A stretch of 64,000 nucleotides of DNA, taken from the NCBI GenBank assembly GCA_029953675.1, contig JAMWBK010000005.1, positions 2,933,001-2,997,000 of the forward strand. The letters are read 5' to 3'. Shown here in pieces: positions 1 to 15,744 of this stretch. Numbering within the stretch: position 1 is the first letter of the stretch; each line of letters begins with the position of its first letter. The DNA comes from Rhodosorus marinus (Eukaryota; Rhodophyta; Stylonematophyceae; Stylonematales; Stylonemataceae). The position numbers and the translations under genes are program-made. The notes under the pieces were generated by a model. That model made no database searches. It saw only the letters and a list, made by a program, of their open reading frames with translations, and had not been told where the DNA came from.

Positions 1-231
1 CCAGCGGGTCGAACCACAGGAGCTTTCCGAGCAGCATCCTCTCGATTTTTGAATTATCTTTGAGGGTTTGCGACTGGTTGCTTGCGAGTAACCTGCGAAG
101 GATGAACTGAAGTTTACTTGCTCCCCCTCGCGCGCTCTGTACTTCTGCAGCAAAATTTACGAGCTGAAGAGCTTGATCTTTATTACTGCCAAAGCTCGTT
201 TTGAATATACTCGCATCAAGTTGGGGTGGTT
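1..231 (-). CDS. partial exon of an unidentified protein, running off the left edge
   Basis: On the minus strand an open frame runs from about 231 to the window edge. It reads as an amphipathic, Leu/Lys/Arg-rich helical sequence (for example ALQLVNFAAEVQSARG, then LQFILRRLLASNQ and MLLGKLLWFDPL). A TGA lies in the same frame just upstream, and an AG at 233-232 could be a 3' splice site, so this is best read as an internal exon whose upstream exons I could not place. The composition resembles helical-repeat or complex-subunit proteins, but I do not recognise the family and give no function. The gene continues beyond position 1. The call rests only on open frame and composition. Confidence 0.33.
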
Positions 232-640
232 CTTTTCACGGCTTGTTGTTCGGACTGAGAATCGGGATGAAAGGCAAACAGAGTATCGTTTGTGATGGTT
301 TCGAATCTGAGTGCCGAAGTCTACCATGTATATGGCACTGAAACGATCTACACGAACGCTTTGCTGCAAGTACCGTAAGCGACGAAGCCTCGAACGCGCC
401 GGGTGTGTGTGGAGGGAAGGGGGATCGGAATATAGAAATACTCCAACGAAAACTCAAAAAGAAGAAATTCAGCCTAGCTCTCTGTTATTGGATGGCTTGA
501 ATCTTGCAAATTTTTTTGCTAAAAGCTTTCACGAACATTGATCGCACTGATCTGTTTCGCCGTGTATCCGAACATATGATTTTACCCTTACGCTGGGCGT
601 CCTGTGCACCAAGCTCGCAGTCAGCTTCGCCCTCATGCCC

Positions 641-910
641 TTATTTGGGCTCATACACCCGAAATTCAGGCTTTGTTTTTCCCCTGAATAGGTCACTACG
701 GACCTCGCGAAGCGTGCCCTTATATCTCTCGCCGTAGCCCACACAACGGAGTGAGGAAAATTTGACCATGGGATAGCCTCTGAAGACTATTCCCCGTCGG
801 AAGGAGACAAAAGATATCTCCGGGAGCAATATGAACTCGTCGACACTCACAGAATGCACCAGGTGAACCACCAGAGGGCGAAAACTATCCCCATTTGACA
901 ACGGCCTCAA
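641..910 (-). CDS. possible terminal exon of an unknown minus-strand gene
   Basis: An 89-codon open segment ends in TAA and is preceded by CTAG, a possible 3' splice site. Its first codon is TTG, so it is not a complete gene by itself. The composition is protein-like (FVSFRRGIVFRGYPMVKFSS), but I recognise no domain and could not find a convincing upstream exon between 911 and 1400. It could equally be a chance open frame in gene-poor DNA. Confidence 0.2.
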   Translation of the reverse strand: MRPLSNGDSFRPLVVHLVHSVSVDEFILLPEISFVSFRRGIVFRGYPMVKFSSLRCVGYGERYKGTLREVRSDLFRGKTKPEFRVYEPK

Positions 911-3900
911 CTAGACTTCTGCTCGGATAACGACACTCAATCCAATGAATTCAGCTATCAATCATTATTAGTGTTCAATCATTTATATCCGACTGGTTTT
1001 TGGGGCCGGAAAATTTAACAAGGACAGTGCAAATGACCTGGGCCCCTAGAATCATTTGTGACCGCTTCATCGAATCAAGGAATACCCCTCCTATTCTCGG
1101 GCAACTTCCATTGCAATTTGGATCTAAAAAGTTTATGATTATGATTAATTGAGATTCTACATTTAATGTTTCCGTGGGAGGGAAGGGGCAGTATTGAGAA
1201 CTTTTCGAAATCTTGTAGAGAAAACTATACCCCGTAGTGGATTGAGTAAGAAGATGATTTTGTTTTGGGAAATAGTTTAGAACATGGATCACTATTTAAT
1301 TTTTTCCCCTTTTTTTGTGCTCAGTTTATTTGTGTTGATTATTAGGTGTTTTTTTACGTTCCTTTGTCAGCAAAAACTTTCCAGAATTTTTGAGCACGTT
1401 TTTGAGAGGCGGGCATTGACTTCGGTCTTAAGAGGTTGAGAGCAGTTCGGATTCACATTTCATGGCATGGTTTGGTGATCAGAAGTTCTCCGAAGCGGAC
1501 TCTAACGTAGAAAGTCGTTTGTTTGTGATGAGCACTGGTGGTGAGCTCTGTGGGCTAGGACTTTGTCATTCCGATATCTGCCACGTGGTAAAGTGAGGAA
1601 CCGAGCCCTTCACTTGCATGTCCGAAAACTCGCGCACTCGCCGTCTCTGCTGGACCCGCCACATGGCATGTGAACAGGAGTTAGAGCGTGGGCCATTACG
1701 AACCACTGCTTCCACGCCGATGCCGATCTGGCATATCATTGCAGCTTACTGCAATGACATGCCAGGATCCGCAGAGTCAACCTCTCCGCACTGCGGGTGC
1801 AGAAGCATCCTGATAACTCAGAAAAGGTTCTCTCAATAGCAAAAACGGGGAGAGGGCAGACCACTCTTTCGACGGCTCGTCTATTTCAACCCTAATAATA
1901 ATAGGAGGAAACCCGCTTTAATTTATCCAACGAAAAACTCCAATCGTCTTATCTTGCAGTCAGAAACCGCAAGCAGAGATAGTGTTACCATCACGATATC
2001 TTCTCTAGTCTCTCTCTACATGAGCCCGTAGTTGATAACAGATAGCATAACCTTGAAAGCAGAGGGGATTCCTTCCTCCCATTTATTCCTCTCCAAGCAA
2101 CTCTGACAGCACTCGAATCTCCAACCAGTCCCGATGCACTCGTCCAACGAGTATTTCTCCTATCAGCTCTCCCTCCCCCTTCCCGAAACCCCTCTTTTCC
2201 CCTTATTTCCTAGTCTACCTTCAGTTTTTGATATATCAAAAATATCAATATTTCAATCGCGAAAAAATATTTCAGCAGTTTTTGTAATGCAGGAAGAGCT
2301 AGTGTTCAATATCAGGACTTGGAACGCTCCATGTGTCCAATAAAAACGCAGGTGTGATTTTTGTTTTCAAAAAACAATATCATTTTGTCAAAATCAAAAA
2401 CCAAAAATGGCTGTTTTTTTTTGGAGAAGAGAGCGCTCCTAAAAAATTAGATGAAAATATGGAAGCTGAGAGTTTCTGCAAGGTGATCGATGGGCGACTC
2501 CTAACCCACCCCCTTCTCACGATTGGAGGGGTACAGTCAATAACTGCCGGCATGAAATCCTTTTATGACTGTCCTAGTTTGTCGGCAATCTAATTCTTGT
2601 TTCTATTCTTTGTTTATGGAAGTGGTTGATTTGTGAGTGGATGGGACACATGTCAGGTTTCGAGACTCTCTTCTCGTATGGACTGTCGAGAGCAGAGCTG
2701 CGCTCCATCGATTAGTGCATTATCTTCATACGATGCTCAACAAGGATCCGGGAGGGCGACGTTCAAGGACCCAGCAGGGGCGTTTGTATTTGAGGCCAGA
2801 ATAGAAACCAAGACACAGCCACCTGGCGTACTATGACGTATTGGATCGGTGCGGAAAGTTCGGATTTACAACGCTGCGTCTCAAGGATGCCCGCTGATCT
2901 GATAACTCCTGATTTTTTTGAAGAGAGCTGAAAGGTCCAGGTGCGCGACAGGTCGTTTGGTGAAGCCCGTTGAAACAGTGTTCTTTGTTTCTCGTGCCGA
3001 ACAATATACCTCCCTGTTATTCACAAACCACGACTTGTCCAGAAGGTTAAGCCTTTAACGAACACTTCCCACTCCACTGAACTCAACAAACTTGGATACA
3101 AAACCCTCAGTGTATCGCTCCTCTCTCGTAAACCACAACGGGATTCAGTCCACCCGCGATTGATTGACTGTCCCATACCTATTCTTGACATCCGTCGCAA
3201 TATTTATCAAAATACAAGTCATTTACCTCGTCAGAAACGTAAACGACATACCTCATCCTCATCGAAAATCCTTTTCAGTAAAGAAAAAACAAGCCTGTCC
3301 AAAAAACAGAACTTACAAGATGGGCGTTGCAGGGGAAGGGGGGGGGTTAAAAAGTTCCAATCCTAAATATCGGAATTTTCTTTTGCTAAAAATGTACTAC
3401 ACCAATCGATGGAACCCTTAAATTTTCATCCTCTACAAAATGTTTTTTACATAAAACACAATTCAGCTAGACAGGAAAACGCACAAAGTATGGAAAGCGA
3501 TAGAGCAAGAAGAGCTGACGGACATTGCGGTCTAGACTGGTAACTCATTTTTTACCCCCATCCCCCTCCTTTTCTCCAACGACCACTTCCAATTCTCGTA
3601 TTTTAGTATTGTTCGAATTGTTTTTTTCCGGAAGTGGAAAAAGACGCGGGGGGGTTGGTGATTTGGAGTTTACTCTCTGGTTACGGAGGCAAAGAGAAAT
3701 TTCTGTTTTGGGGGAAGGAGGGGTGGGAGTGAGTGAGGAGGAAAGGAGGGGGGGGGGGAGCGTTTTTATAGGGGTACTTTGAGAGGATGTTTAGAGTGCC
3801 GTGAGGGAAGGAGGAGCTTTAAAACGTGTGTTTAACTGCATACATACACATCCATGTAAGGATTAGTATTTGCTGAAAGCTTTTTTGGGGAGGGCGGGGA

Positions 3901-4196
3901 AAGAGGCGCTGCTGGATTTGGATGGTTTTTTTTGGAAGGGGCGTTGATTTGGTTAGAGATGGTATTTTGGGCCTGGCGAGGTTTAAGAGGGTTGGTGTGA
4001 GGAATGGGGAGATGTTGGTATTCTGGGTGATGGTGTGGTTGGGCATGTGAGGGGTGAAGGGCTGTGCACGTGTTTTTTTTTGTTTTGTTGGAGGTTGAGA
4101 GGGGTAGAGGCGCAGCGGGGCACGGGTTTCGGTACATGAGCATGTTACCATAGAGGGAGAGACGGAAGGGAAGGGTTGAGGGTGTATAGAATCTAG
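911..4196. other. gene-poor stretch with G-rich upstream tract
   Basis: No gene can be supported here. Several open frames of 60-105 codons occur on both strands, but none shows family motifs or splice-consistent extension. From about 3644 to 4190 the plus strand becomes strongly G-rich, with runs of 7-10 G around 3648-3655 and 3749-3759 and G/T-rich sequence up to the ATG at 4197. I take this tract to be the promoter and 5' leader of the next gene. Confidence 0.5.
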
Positions 4197-7101
4197 ATGG
4201 GGATTTTGAGGGTTGTCCTGATCGCTGCCGTATTGGCAGCGAGTCAGATTGCTCTTGCGCTGGAGAATTTGCCGGGTCCCATGACAGAGTTCAACGTTGA
4301 GTTGGACTCTTCTGGAATATCTGGGGGACTTATTCCAAATGTTCCTCACTACCCTCAGGCAATAACTGTAGATAGCGCAGGTGATGTTTTCGTCACTGGA
4401 TACTCAGAATCGGACGGGAGCGATCCGAACAACTCAAGTCTGTGCGGTAAAAAGGACGGATTTGTCGCCAAAATTGCAAAATCCTTTTTGTCGTTGTATA
4501 TACCTTTTGGAACGGAGGAGGACGATGTCGGGCTGGCGTTGACGATCGATGTAAATACAAAGTATGAAGAACGATTCACACCGGTTTTGTTCTGGTAGAA
4601 AATTTGATTTGGGTCTCTCATTTCTTCGCCGTTCTACGTGATGTCTAGTACTATCTTTTCAACTGGGTATACAGAGGGAGGACGGCCCGCGATTTGTACA
4701 GCACAAGAGGAAGCAACGGCCTCAGAGTCCGTGGAAGAATTTACACCGCAGTTTGATATCACAGCAACTCCTAGTTCGGAGCCAGAAATCCACGACCGAG
4801 ACTGGTTCATTCTTCGAGCAAGTTCCGGAGCAGCTACAGAGTCCACTCGGGTTTTCCCACTTCTGCAGGAAGGAGACGATGAGGGATTGACAATCACTAC
4901 TGATGGGAAGGGCACGGCTGTTTTCCTGGGAGGACGAATGAGCTCTGGGTTAGTGGAACTTTTCGCAATGCTAGTGAGGGGTTTCGATCTTGAGCTGACA
5001 TCCTTGAACGGTCTTGCGCTGCGCATTTTCCGTTCTGTATTCCCCGATTTATGCGTACAGGTTCAATCAGCTGGCGAAAACGAGCTTGTTCATCGTCAAG
5101 TATACAAGTGAACTCGCTTTTGAATGGTCTTATCCGGACCCTTCTGCTCAGGCATCTTATCAGAGTTTCATGGATCGAGTTGAAAAGCTTGTCTTTGATC
5201 CGCAGGCCGATATTTTGTACGGCGCGTGCTCTGTTTTCCCATCCAAAGGGCAAAACGGTGGAACCACTGACTTGCTTATTGTAGCGTTGCGGAGTTCCGC
5301 TGCGCTGGTGTGGGAGATGCTGCTGCCCAAGGTATTCATTGCATTCGAATGACATCGCACTGGAGCGCCGACGTCCATGTCTTAACGAACATCCTTGGCT
5401 TTTTCTCAACCTTTCGTTAGCAAACGGCGGGAGCGAACCTAATGACCAACGCGCTGACGATCGATCGGGATGGTTACCTGTTCGTGAATTATGTGGAGGA
5501 GGAAAGTGGAGGTGGAAAGTCGATATCTTACCTCACAAAATTGGGGAATGCAGAAGTTCTGCTTAGCACTAGGAGAGCGCTGTCGGGGACTCTCTTCGAA
5601 CGGACATACGGTATGTCAGCTACACAGGGACGGAGGATTCAGTACCTTAGTTATGTCGGATATCGAGAGAATCCGACGGATGGGTAAGTTCTCATGGCAG
5701 CACCACTTCGGCAAGAGTGCGGGAGCACCATGGATAGCCGCCACGGGATTTTTTTTTGACGTTCTAGTTCAGTCTGCTAACAAAGACTGTGAATCCGCGG
5801 TTCTGTAGGGAGAGCGAGAGTAACGGATTTTGGCAGGATGTCGTCACTGTTGGATCATCCTTTGGTTCTTCAGAAAACTTGGGTGTATCTCCGTTGACGT
5901 CGGAGCCAAACGAGCTCGAGTTCATTGACGCACAATACCATGAATTGAGCGGTGAATGGGTATTGCTTAGAAAGAATCCCCGTGCGGTACTAGAAACCCC
6001 AACCCCAACAGCAACAGCAACGATTCCACCGGAGGAGACTGCGTCAGAGTCCATGGACGATCAGCCGTCTCCGACAGCGGTTCCAGATCCATCGCCAACC
6101 ACAGTACCAATGCCATCACCCACAAGCGAGCCTGTTTTGCCCAACGCGGAGTCCAGGAGGATTGTTTGGGCATCTTTCAAATTCCTTCCGAGCCCGTTAA
6201 CACCCCCATCTGGAAGGAACATTACTATTCAGTTCGACACTAGGGTCACCGAGGTGCGCACCACAGGATTTCGTCGTTTTGTTTTGGTTTGAAAAGTCGG
6301 GATTGGCTGACGGACGGTTTGGCCGGCTGCCCTATGAAATTCTTGTGGTCTAGTTCGAACGTGAACTGAACAAGACTACAAATGGCTTGAGACAAGCCCT
6401 GCAGGAGGCGACTGAGAGTTTCTCACTGGAGGACGTTACTGTGAAGTTGGAAAGGGCAGATGAACTACTGGAAGGCCATGTGTTTATTGCCTGCGTAGGA
6501 TGTGACCAAGACCCAGAAAGGGAGGAAACTGTGCTGGGCATAATGAAGAGATCAACCGAAGGTGAGATCGGCTTCATCGAATACATGCACTGTCGAGGGT
6601 GTTTCGGTGAGAATGCATTCCTTAAGCTCCGCTGTCGAAATAATTCACAGAAAGAATCGGAGGACAAATCGAAGCTGTGGTTAACTTCACGAACGCTCAG
6701 ATCATCGGAAACGACGAGACCATCGAGAGCTTCACACCAACACCGACTCCGACTCCTGGAGGTGAGTTGCAATTTCAAGCGTGTAGCTGGTCAACTTTAC
6801 ATCCTAGTAACCCCAATCCAACGGACTTCACAACTACGTAGTGCCTATTGTGCCGGAGGAAAATGAAAGCTCGACGAATACTGCTGCAGTGATTGCGATC
6901 AGTGTAACATTGGGATCTCTGGCATTGATCTTGATTGTCCTAATTATTATAACCTGGAGACGGCGACGAAGACCTCCAGCAATTTATCAAGACATTGGGT
7001 AGGCAATGCATCCCAATTCTTATCATTTGGATCCTGTTGAAAAGCCTAACGCGTCAATCCTTGCTCTAACGCACAGGGGAGAAGTAAGCGCTCCTGTATA
7101 G
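4197..7101 (+). CDS. single-pass membrane protein with SBBP-like beta-propeller ectodomain and Thr/Pro-rich stalk
   Basis: The model has nine exons: 4197-4561, 4649-4973, 5071-5331, 5421-5683, 5809-6253, 6354-6606, 6651-6761, 6842-6998 and 7077-7101, all with GT-AG introns and consistent phases, giving 734 residues. Residues 1-22 form a signal peptide ending near ALA. The ectodomain repeats a pattern typical of SBBP beta-propeller blades: AITVDSAGDVFVTGYSES, then LTIDVNTNTIFSTGYTEG, then ALTIDRDGYLFVNY, with linking FVAKI and LFIVKYTSELAFEW strands. A Thr/Pro/Ser-rich stalk follows (TPTPTATATIPP and PTPTPTPG). After a second compact region comes a hydrophobic helix (AISVTLGSLALILIVLIII, about 691-713), then an RRRRR stop-transfer and a short tail ending SAPV. 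The topology is type I, so it is probably a surface receptor or adhesin. The ligand is unknown. The last two exon joins are the least certain; without the final intron the protein stops five residues after IYQ. Confidence 0.72.
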
Positions 7102-7591
7102 TTCTCTGAAGACACTAAAGTCATGCTGACCGAGAACAAAGGCGTGATTATATAGCAACAAGCGTTCTCGGTTTCGAGGGTGAACTCCGCCTCACCGGGA
7201 GGGGGTCCCTTGTTTGCGCAAGAAAAGGCATTGCGGATTTGTAGCTATAGGTATTATGCTCTTGCGCACATGCATGCTTTCCAAAGTCTATTTATCAATG
7301 GGTGACTAGACCTTCAACCTCGGTTTCAACGCGTCTAACTCATATCTTGACTAGATTCCTTTGCTGCGTTGTAGTTCAAGAAGTGTACATTTTTTTCTAA
7401 ACAATTGAGGATTCATATTTGAATCACAAGTATGCGCATGAATTACTGCGCCTTTTTCTCCTTTGCTTTCTCGTCATCCGCGTCACTGTATTCAGCATCT
7501 ACAGTCCTACCTTCTCCCCCTTTTTAAGGAAAACGTACAGATCAAAAAGACAGGTTCAGAATGATGGCTCAGGCCTGGGCCTTTTCCTTCT
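7102..7591. other. convergent intergenic region
   Basis: These 490 bp separate the stop codons of the membrane-protein gene and mitochondrial Hsp70. They hold the 3' ends of both transcripts. No further gene or repeat was seen. Confidence 0.6.
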
Positions 7592-11082
<3,491 letters not shown>

Positions 11083-11762
11083 TTAGACAGCGTTCTTGTC
11101 CTCTGCCTTGACAAATCGATCCTGTCTTAGGGAACGATGAACTCGATACTCCTCGTCGATGGTCAGGCCTTCCGATTCAAGCATAGTCCGCTTCCTAATT
11201 CCGTTCTCATGCTCCGGATTCCACACCCCGCTGAAACCTGTTAGTAGGTATTTCTTGATTTTCAGTTTGTCGCTTGTAGGCGCTGAGATCCTCAACTTTC
11301 GAGGTACTCACCTCCCAAGTGATATGTAGTGGCAACAACTCGATGACAAGGGACTCGCGGGGATGCGCCCTCTACGTTGAACGGGTTCCTGTTGGTAGAG
11401 AACTATGTGCTCAGCGGACATGACGCGACACAAAGGTAACATGCGTAAACTGATCCCTACCGACGCAGTGCTTGTCCAACAGCCCTTGGGCTGGATTTAA
11501 GCTCACGAGCAATTTCACCGTATGTCGTGAAATGCCCTTCTGGCACGTGGCAAAGCGCGTGCAGAACTCGTTTCCTGAACGGCGTTAAGTCGCTATTACA
11601 AACCCCGCAACTTGCCTTGTCTCCAACGGGACATGCATCTTTCAGATGCACTTCTGCTCGCAACCTCCCCAGACGCCTCTGTTTCTTCAAACTGTCCAGA
11701 TTGGGAACACGCCCAAGTCGTTTCAAGGGAAGCGCATCAACGTACATAAGTGCGGATTTCAT
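11083..11762 (-). CDS. MGMT: O6-alkylguanine-DNA alkyltransferase (MGMT/Ogt family)
   Basis: Three exons (11762-11461, 11388-11312, 11237-11083) encode 177 residues, within the family range. The DNA-binding helix-turn-helix is clear in TPFRKRVLHALCHVPEGHFT followed by TYGEIARELKSSPRAVGQAL and the NPF motif. Exon 2 contains the active-site motif PCHRVV, whose Cys accepts the alkyl group from O6-alkylguanine in a single-turnover repair reaction. Exon 3 supplies the usual C-terminal helix (LGGFSGVWNPEHENGIRKRT). The N-terminal 60 residues are basic and poorly conserved, and two Cys near GVCNSD recall zinc ligands in some members. Intron 2 ends CTACTAACAG, with a branch-point-like sequence abutting the AG. 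The catalytic assignment is secure; I infer nuclear location only from the family. Confidence 0.88.
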
Positions 11763-14538
11763 CGTGCGATATCGACAGCTGACGTAAGCTCGGCAATCAA
11801 AGGTCCTCCCGCATACGCTCTCCCCGGACCCCGTTAATCAATGTCATGTAACCGCGAACGTGCTTCTCTCTCTCGCACGTCTCTATCCTTTTTTTGCTTG
11901 CAACGCAGACTTTGGTACTCAACTCTTTCAAAACGGCTGCATGAGACTTTCATATCTAAGCGAGCTTGCAACATGGCAGAGGATACATAATCTAGGACAT
12001 ACTTCTACCTTTGTACTTTACATGAAGCCAGAAATTTCTTAAAACTAGAAAACAATATTCTTGCCTATTATTAGAATCTGTGGGTATCAAATATGCCTAG
12101 AAGTAATCTGGAGGGTTCCAACATGTTGGACGGTAGTCAGATATGCTCGAGCACTGGAGGGGCCAATCTTCGGCAGGACTGCTCCATCTCTCAGCAGGTT
12201 TCTCTGCCCAAAGTCACGGTTTTTCGTGTGGGTACTTAAGTCTGTGGCTCTGGAATGCAAAGTGCAAGTGGTTCCTTTTGTGATGCTTGGGCAGAGAAAG
12301 TGCTATCTCGTTCAAACCATGTCAACGACGCGAAGGCACCTCTGTGTTTTCATTGTTCGTTCCCTGGTTTAATTGCGCACCAGCAGTATTGACACCGATG
12401 AGAGAGGTGCTCCGACCATGGACGGTGGTTAACCCTCACATAGAACCGAAGGCTCGTCTGCAGGTCGAAGTCGGTGAGCAACACACCGGGGTGAACAGGC
12501 ATCGTTAGCATCCGTCACTAACTCAACCGGGAACCAAGGCTCCGAGACGGGCTCGGTCCACGGGCAGATCCTCCAATCACGCAAGCAACGTCGAGCAGGC
12601 CGATCGGTGCAGGTCCCATGAGAGGGATTTTTGGGGCACATCCGTTCTAGTACTCGGGCGAGTGGAGTCACTACGTCAACGTCGGTTCGAGCTCCAGCCT
12701 GGTGCTAGGTCGTAAAATCCATGGATCAGCTCTTTTGCTGCTTTGCGCGACCGATTGTGACAGATCCACCTGATTGCCGATCTGATCACGCCTTCGGCAA
12801 AACAAGTAACAGCAGATATATGTCTCAACCAAACTTGGGGTAGTGTTTCCAAGATCACGTGAAACAAGCGAACAGGGCGCGACAAAAAAAAACAACGTAT
12901 CTGCATGTTCCGCACCGCGAGCAGAGAGTTTGTCCCTCATCAGGATCCGCCCTCGCGCGATGCGCCCATAACCTCTCCTGCGGTGTTGTGGCTGCCTCCA
13001 CGAAATCATCCATCTTCGCGACAAACGAATTCGTCGGACAGCCACAGAGAGAACCAATCAAACAAATCAAGTTTCATTCCCGAGACGCAGCTTCCCCCGC
13101 AGAGTGAGCCAGGCCTATAAGCCATGCACGGATCGACTATTATGTGTTCCTGAGCGCTGTAGCTCAATTTTTTCTTCACAAAATCAAGCTCAATGGATAT
13201 TCTTTCGGTGGGGGTAGCAGGGGTGTACCTGTAAATCCAAAATACATCCGTAATCAATATTTTAAAAATATTCGGGCCCTATTCGACTCCCATTGGTTTC
13301 GTACCCCCTCCCGGGCTTACATCAATTCAAACCAATCCACGGCTGAAACCTACAAATGTATTAGTCTAAAAACAAAACGATCAATCAAATATCCAAGAAC
13401 GACGTTTTTTCTTTCCCAATTACACGGATTCTATCCTTACTATCAATCAATGAAGATCCCGTCTATCCAATAGAAAGGACTATATCAAGATAATTATTCA
13501 AATATCCGCGTCTCGACTAATAAAATTTGAACAAATCGAAATACCTCGGAAGCGAATCTCCGCCAGATAATTAACATGCAGGGGGTAGCCCGTTACTCAT
13601 GTAACAGCGGAGAACATACATCATAGTTTTTCATCTGATTATACACCATAAAACCACCTTAATTCTTTTTGATACAAATTTACTGAATAGTTACTGTATA
13701 CAAGTACGATCAAAGAACCACATTTGTCCAAGGGGTAAAGTTGGATAGGTTGTTTGTTTCCGTCCTGCTCAAGGAGTAGGAGTACGAGGTAAAGTGGAAT
13801 TATCTTATAGGGGGTGGTAGATGAAGCTCGGACGAGTCGGAATAGTTGAAAATATGATACTTTTTATTGGCCAAATCGTAGTTTACTGTGAATGGCCATT
13901 GCTACGTTGATATTTTGGGGTTTTTTTCGAAGGGTGAGGTTTGGGAGGAGATAGGGTTGAACAGTGTTATGGAGTTCGAGTGAGGAGGTTGGTGTGGAAG
14001 TGGCGCATGTGAAGAGTAGATTTCGTGTGAATGGTTTGCAGGAAAGAAGTCCGGAGGGAGCTGGATGGGATGGGGCGAGGGGGGTGGGGGAAGAGGAAAG
14101 GAGGGTGAAAGCATTGAATAGAATTGGGGTTTGAAGACGAGGTATCCTTTTTCTTGTTTGGGGGAAAGGAAGGGGGAGCAGTGAAGTGCCTCATTGTTCT
14201 TTGTTTTGGTTTGAGGAGTTCGGAGGGAATTTGAGGTCGAGAGGGTGGTGTTTTGGTTTTTGTTTTTTAGTTGGGGAAGGAGGGTTGTGTTTGGGAGCGG
14301 TGTAGAAGTTAATTTTGTAGGCTTGCTAGGCGTAGCGGTCATTTTGGCTTGCTTTGGAAGCGTGTTTAGAGTGCCGCGGGGTTGATGGGAAAGGGATAGG
14401 TTTGGGGTTACCGTTGTGGATGTCTTTGCAGAGCGTTGTTGTAGAAGAGGAAGGGTTTTGTTTGGAATATTTCGGGTACTTGGATAAGAGAAAGTTGTGT
14501 TTGGGGTATTACGTCACTTCTTGTGTTTTTTGCGCCTG
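11763..14538. other. long intergenic region, no gene supported
   Basis: Open frames of up to 128 codons lie on both strands between 11860 and 13470 (the longest is minus 12671-13057), but they overlap one another, lack family motifs and do not chain into exons. 13480-13860 is AT-rich. From about 13910 to 14480 the plus strand is G-rich, with runs near 14077-14092 (GGGGCGAGGGGGGTGGGGGA), which fits the promoter and leader of the B-box gene at 14539. Confidence 0.5.
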
Positions 14539-15388
14539 ATGACGTACTTGTTGAAGTTCAGGGCGCTCTGTTTCGATTGCGAGAAGGCTGAGGCAAGCCT
14601 TTGGTGTATTCAAGACCAATGTGCACTGTGCAGGGTTTGCGATGAAAAGGTGAGTTGTGTTTTGAAAGTTAGTCTGGGGTTCCACTGAGGAGCTCTTTAC
14701 TAAGCGTTCACTGTTACTATGTTCCATTTTTTCTCTGTTGTTTTGGAATACTCCCTTCACGTTTGCTGAATTATTTCCAAAATTGTGATGTGAACTTTGA
14801 AAATCTGCTGCTCCCCAGGTTCATAGCGGCAACCGAATCTCGCAACGGCATGAGCGAGTAGAAGTAGTAAAGTCTTCGGTTCTGAGCACTTTGTGCAATG
14901 AGTGCAATATGGTACCGGCATCGTTTTATCATCAAGGAAGGGACTCTACCCTTTGCGAGCTGTGCGTGCAACAGGAGCGGGACTCTACCATGCAGACAAA
15001 GGACTTGGGGGAAATGTATCCCAAACTTTGCTTTGGATCACAAAATATTATACCGCTTCAGGATGCGCACGTTACGGACAGCATTGTGTTTGATAAGATG
15101 GACTTCACCACTAGCTATGCAGAAAAGAAGAGAAAGTCGCGAACGAGGCTTATCCTGGCTGGTTTGGGCTCTCAAGAGTCACCGGAGAGTAAGGTTGATC
15201 GATGGTTGAATAACAAAACTTACACCCCTGCCTGGAGCCTAGCAAAGTCGAACGATGGGCATGCGGAGTCGAAACTTGCTCCGAGCAATCTCGCCGCCTT
15301 GGTCTCAGCTGAAGTTCTCAGCGGTAGCAAGAGGAAGCTTCCCTCCGAGACCAAGAACTCGCTCAAGGGCGGAGGCGACGGAATCTGA
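14539..15388 (+). CDS. B-box zinc-finger protein
   Basis: Two exons (14539-14649, 14819-15388) encode 226 residues. An N-terminal B-box is spread over the splice junction: Cys11, Cys14, Cys23, Asp26, Cys31, Cys34, then His39 and His48 from exon 2, matching the zinc-ligand spacing of CONSTANS-like/BBX proteins (CFDCEKAEASLWC, then CALCRVCDEK). A second Cys-rich segment (LCNECNMVP, then LCELC) looks like a degenerate second B-box. The C-terminal half is polar with a basic stretch (EKKRKSRTR) that could be a nuclear localisation signal. No CCT domain is visible. In plants such proteins are light-responsive transcription regulators; a similar role here is inference. Start: the first ATG in frame with the zinc finger. 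Confidence 0.78.
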
Positions 15389-15744
15389 TTGGTAGAAAAG
15401 CTATTGCGGAGTGTGGTTGCCTTGGGAGGCACCAAGTTTATATGTTACTTGTAAATAGTGTTGCCCTTATTTAAGAATAGCACTATGTGAATGAATCTAC
15501 TAAATTGTGCAGTACATAAAAACATGAAATGGCGTGAAATTGGATAGCCTGGTCAGCGGGTGTTACTTGGTTTGAGAGGTGTCCGTGCGGCAATGCGGAA
15601 ATTGTTGGAGCATCGAAGGCAGATTGTAACTACGTATCCATTGGTTGCGAGAACTAGCTTCCGGTGGATAACACGATGCCAATGGTTTCAGTCACAATCT
15701 CCAAAACCAGAAAAGAATGAATCGGACGCCCATTGACATGGTTA

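Noticed and set aside
641-910. Resemblance to an RNA-ligase motif (RGIVF...KF...GYGE)
   Set aside because: The catalytic KxDG lysine motif is missing and the similarity is too short to name a function.
3525-4349. Long open frames over the G-rich tract (including a 176-codon minus-strand frame)
   Set aside because: They arise from low-complexity G/C-runs and overlap the first exon of the well-supported plus-strand gene.
5595-5700. Two apparent introns of about 17 nt (GTATGTCAG...ACACAG and GTAAGTTCTC...GGCAG) in exon 4 of the membrane-protein gene
   Set aside because: Both are far shorter than any other intron here (minimum 44 bp). The reading frame continues through the first, and the second donor pairs better with the acceptor at 5808.
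12671-13057. 128-codon minus-strand open frame and overlapping frames on both strands
   Set aside because: Arg/Cys-rich composition typical of chance frames, no ATG-supported splice chain and no domain.
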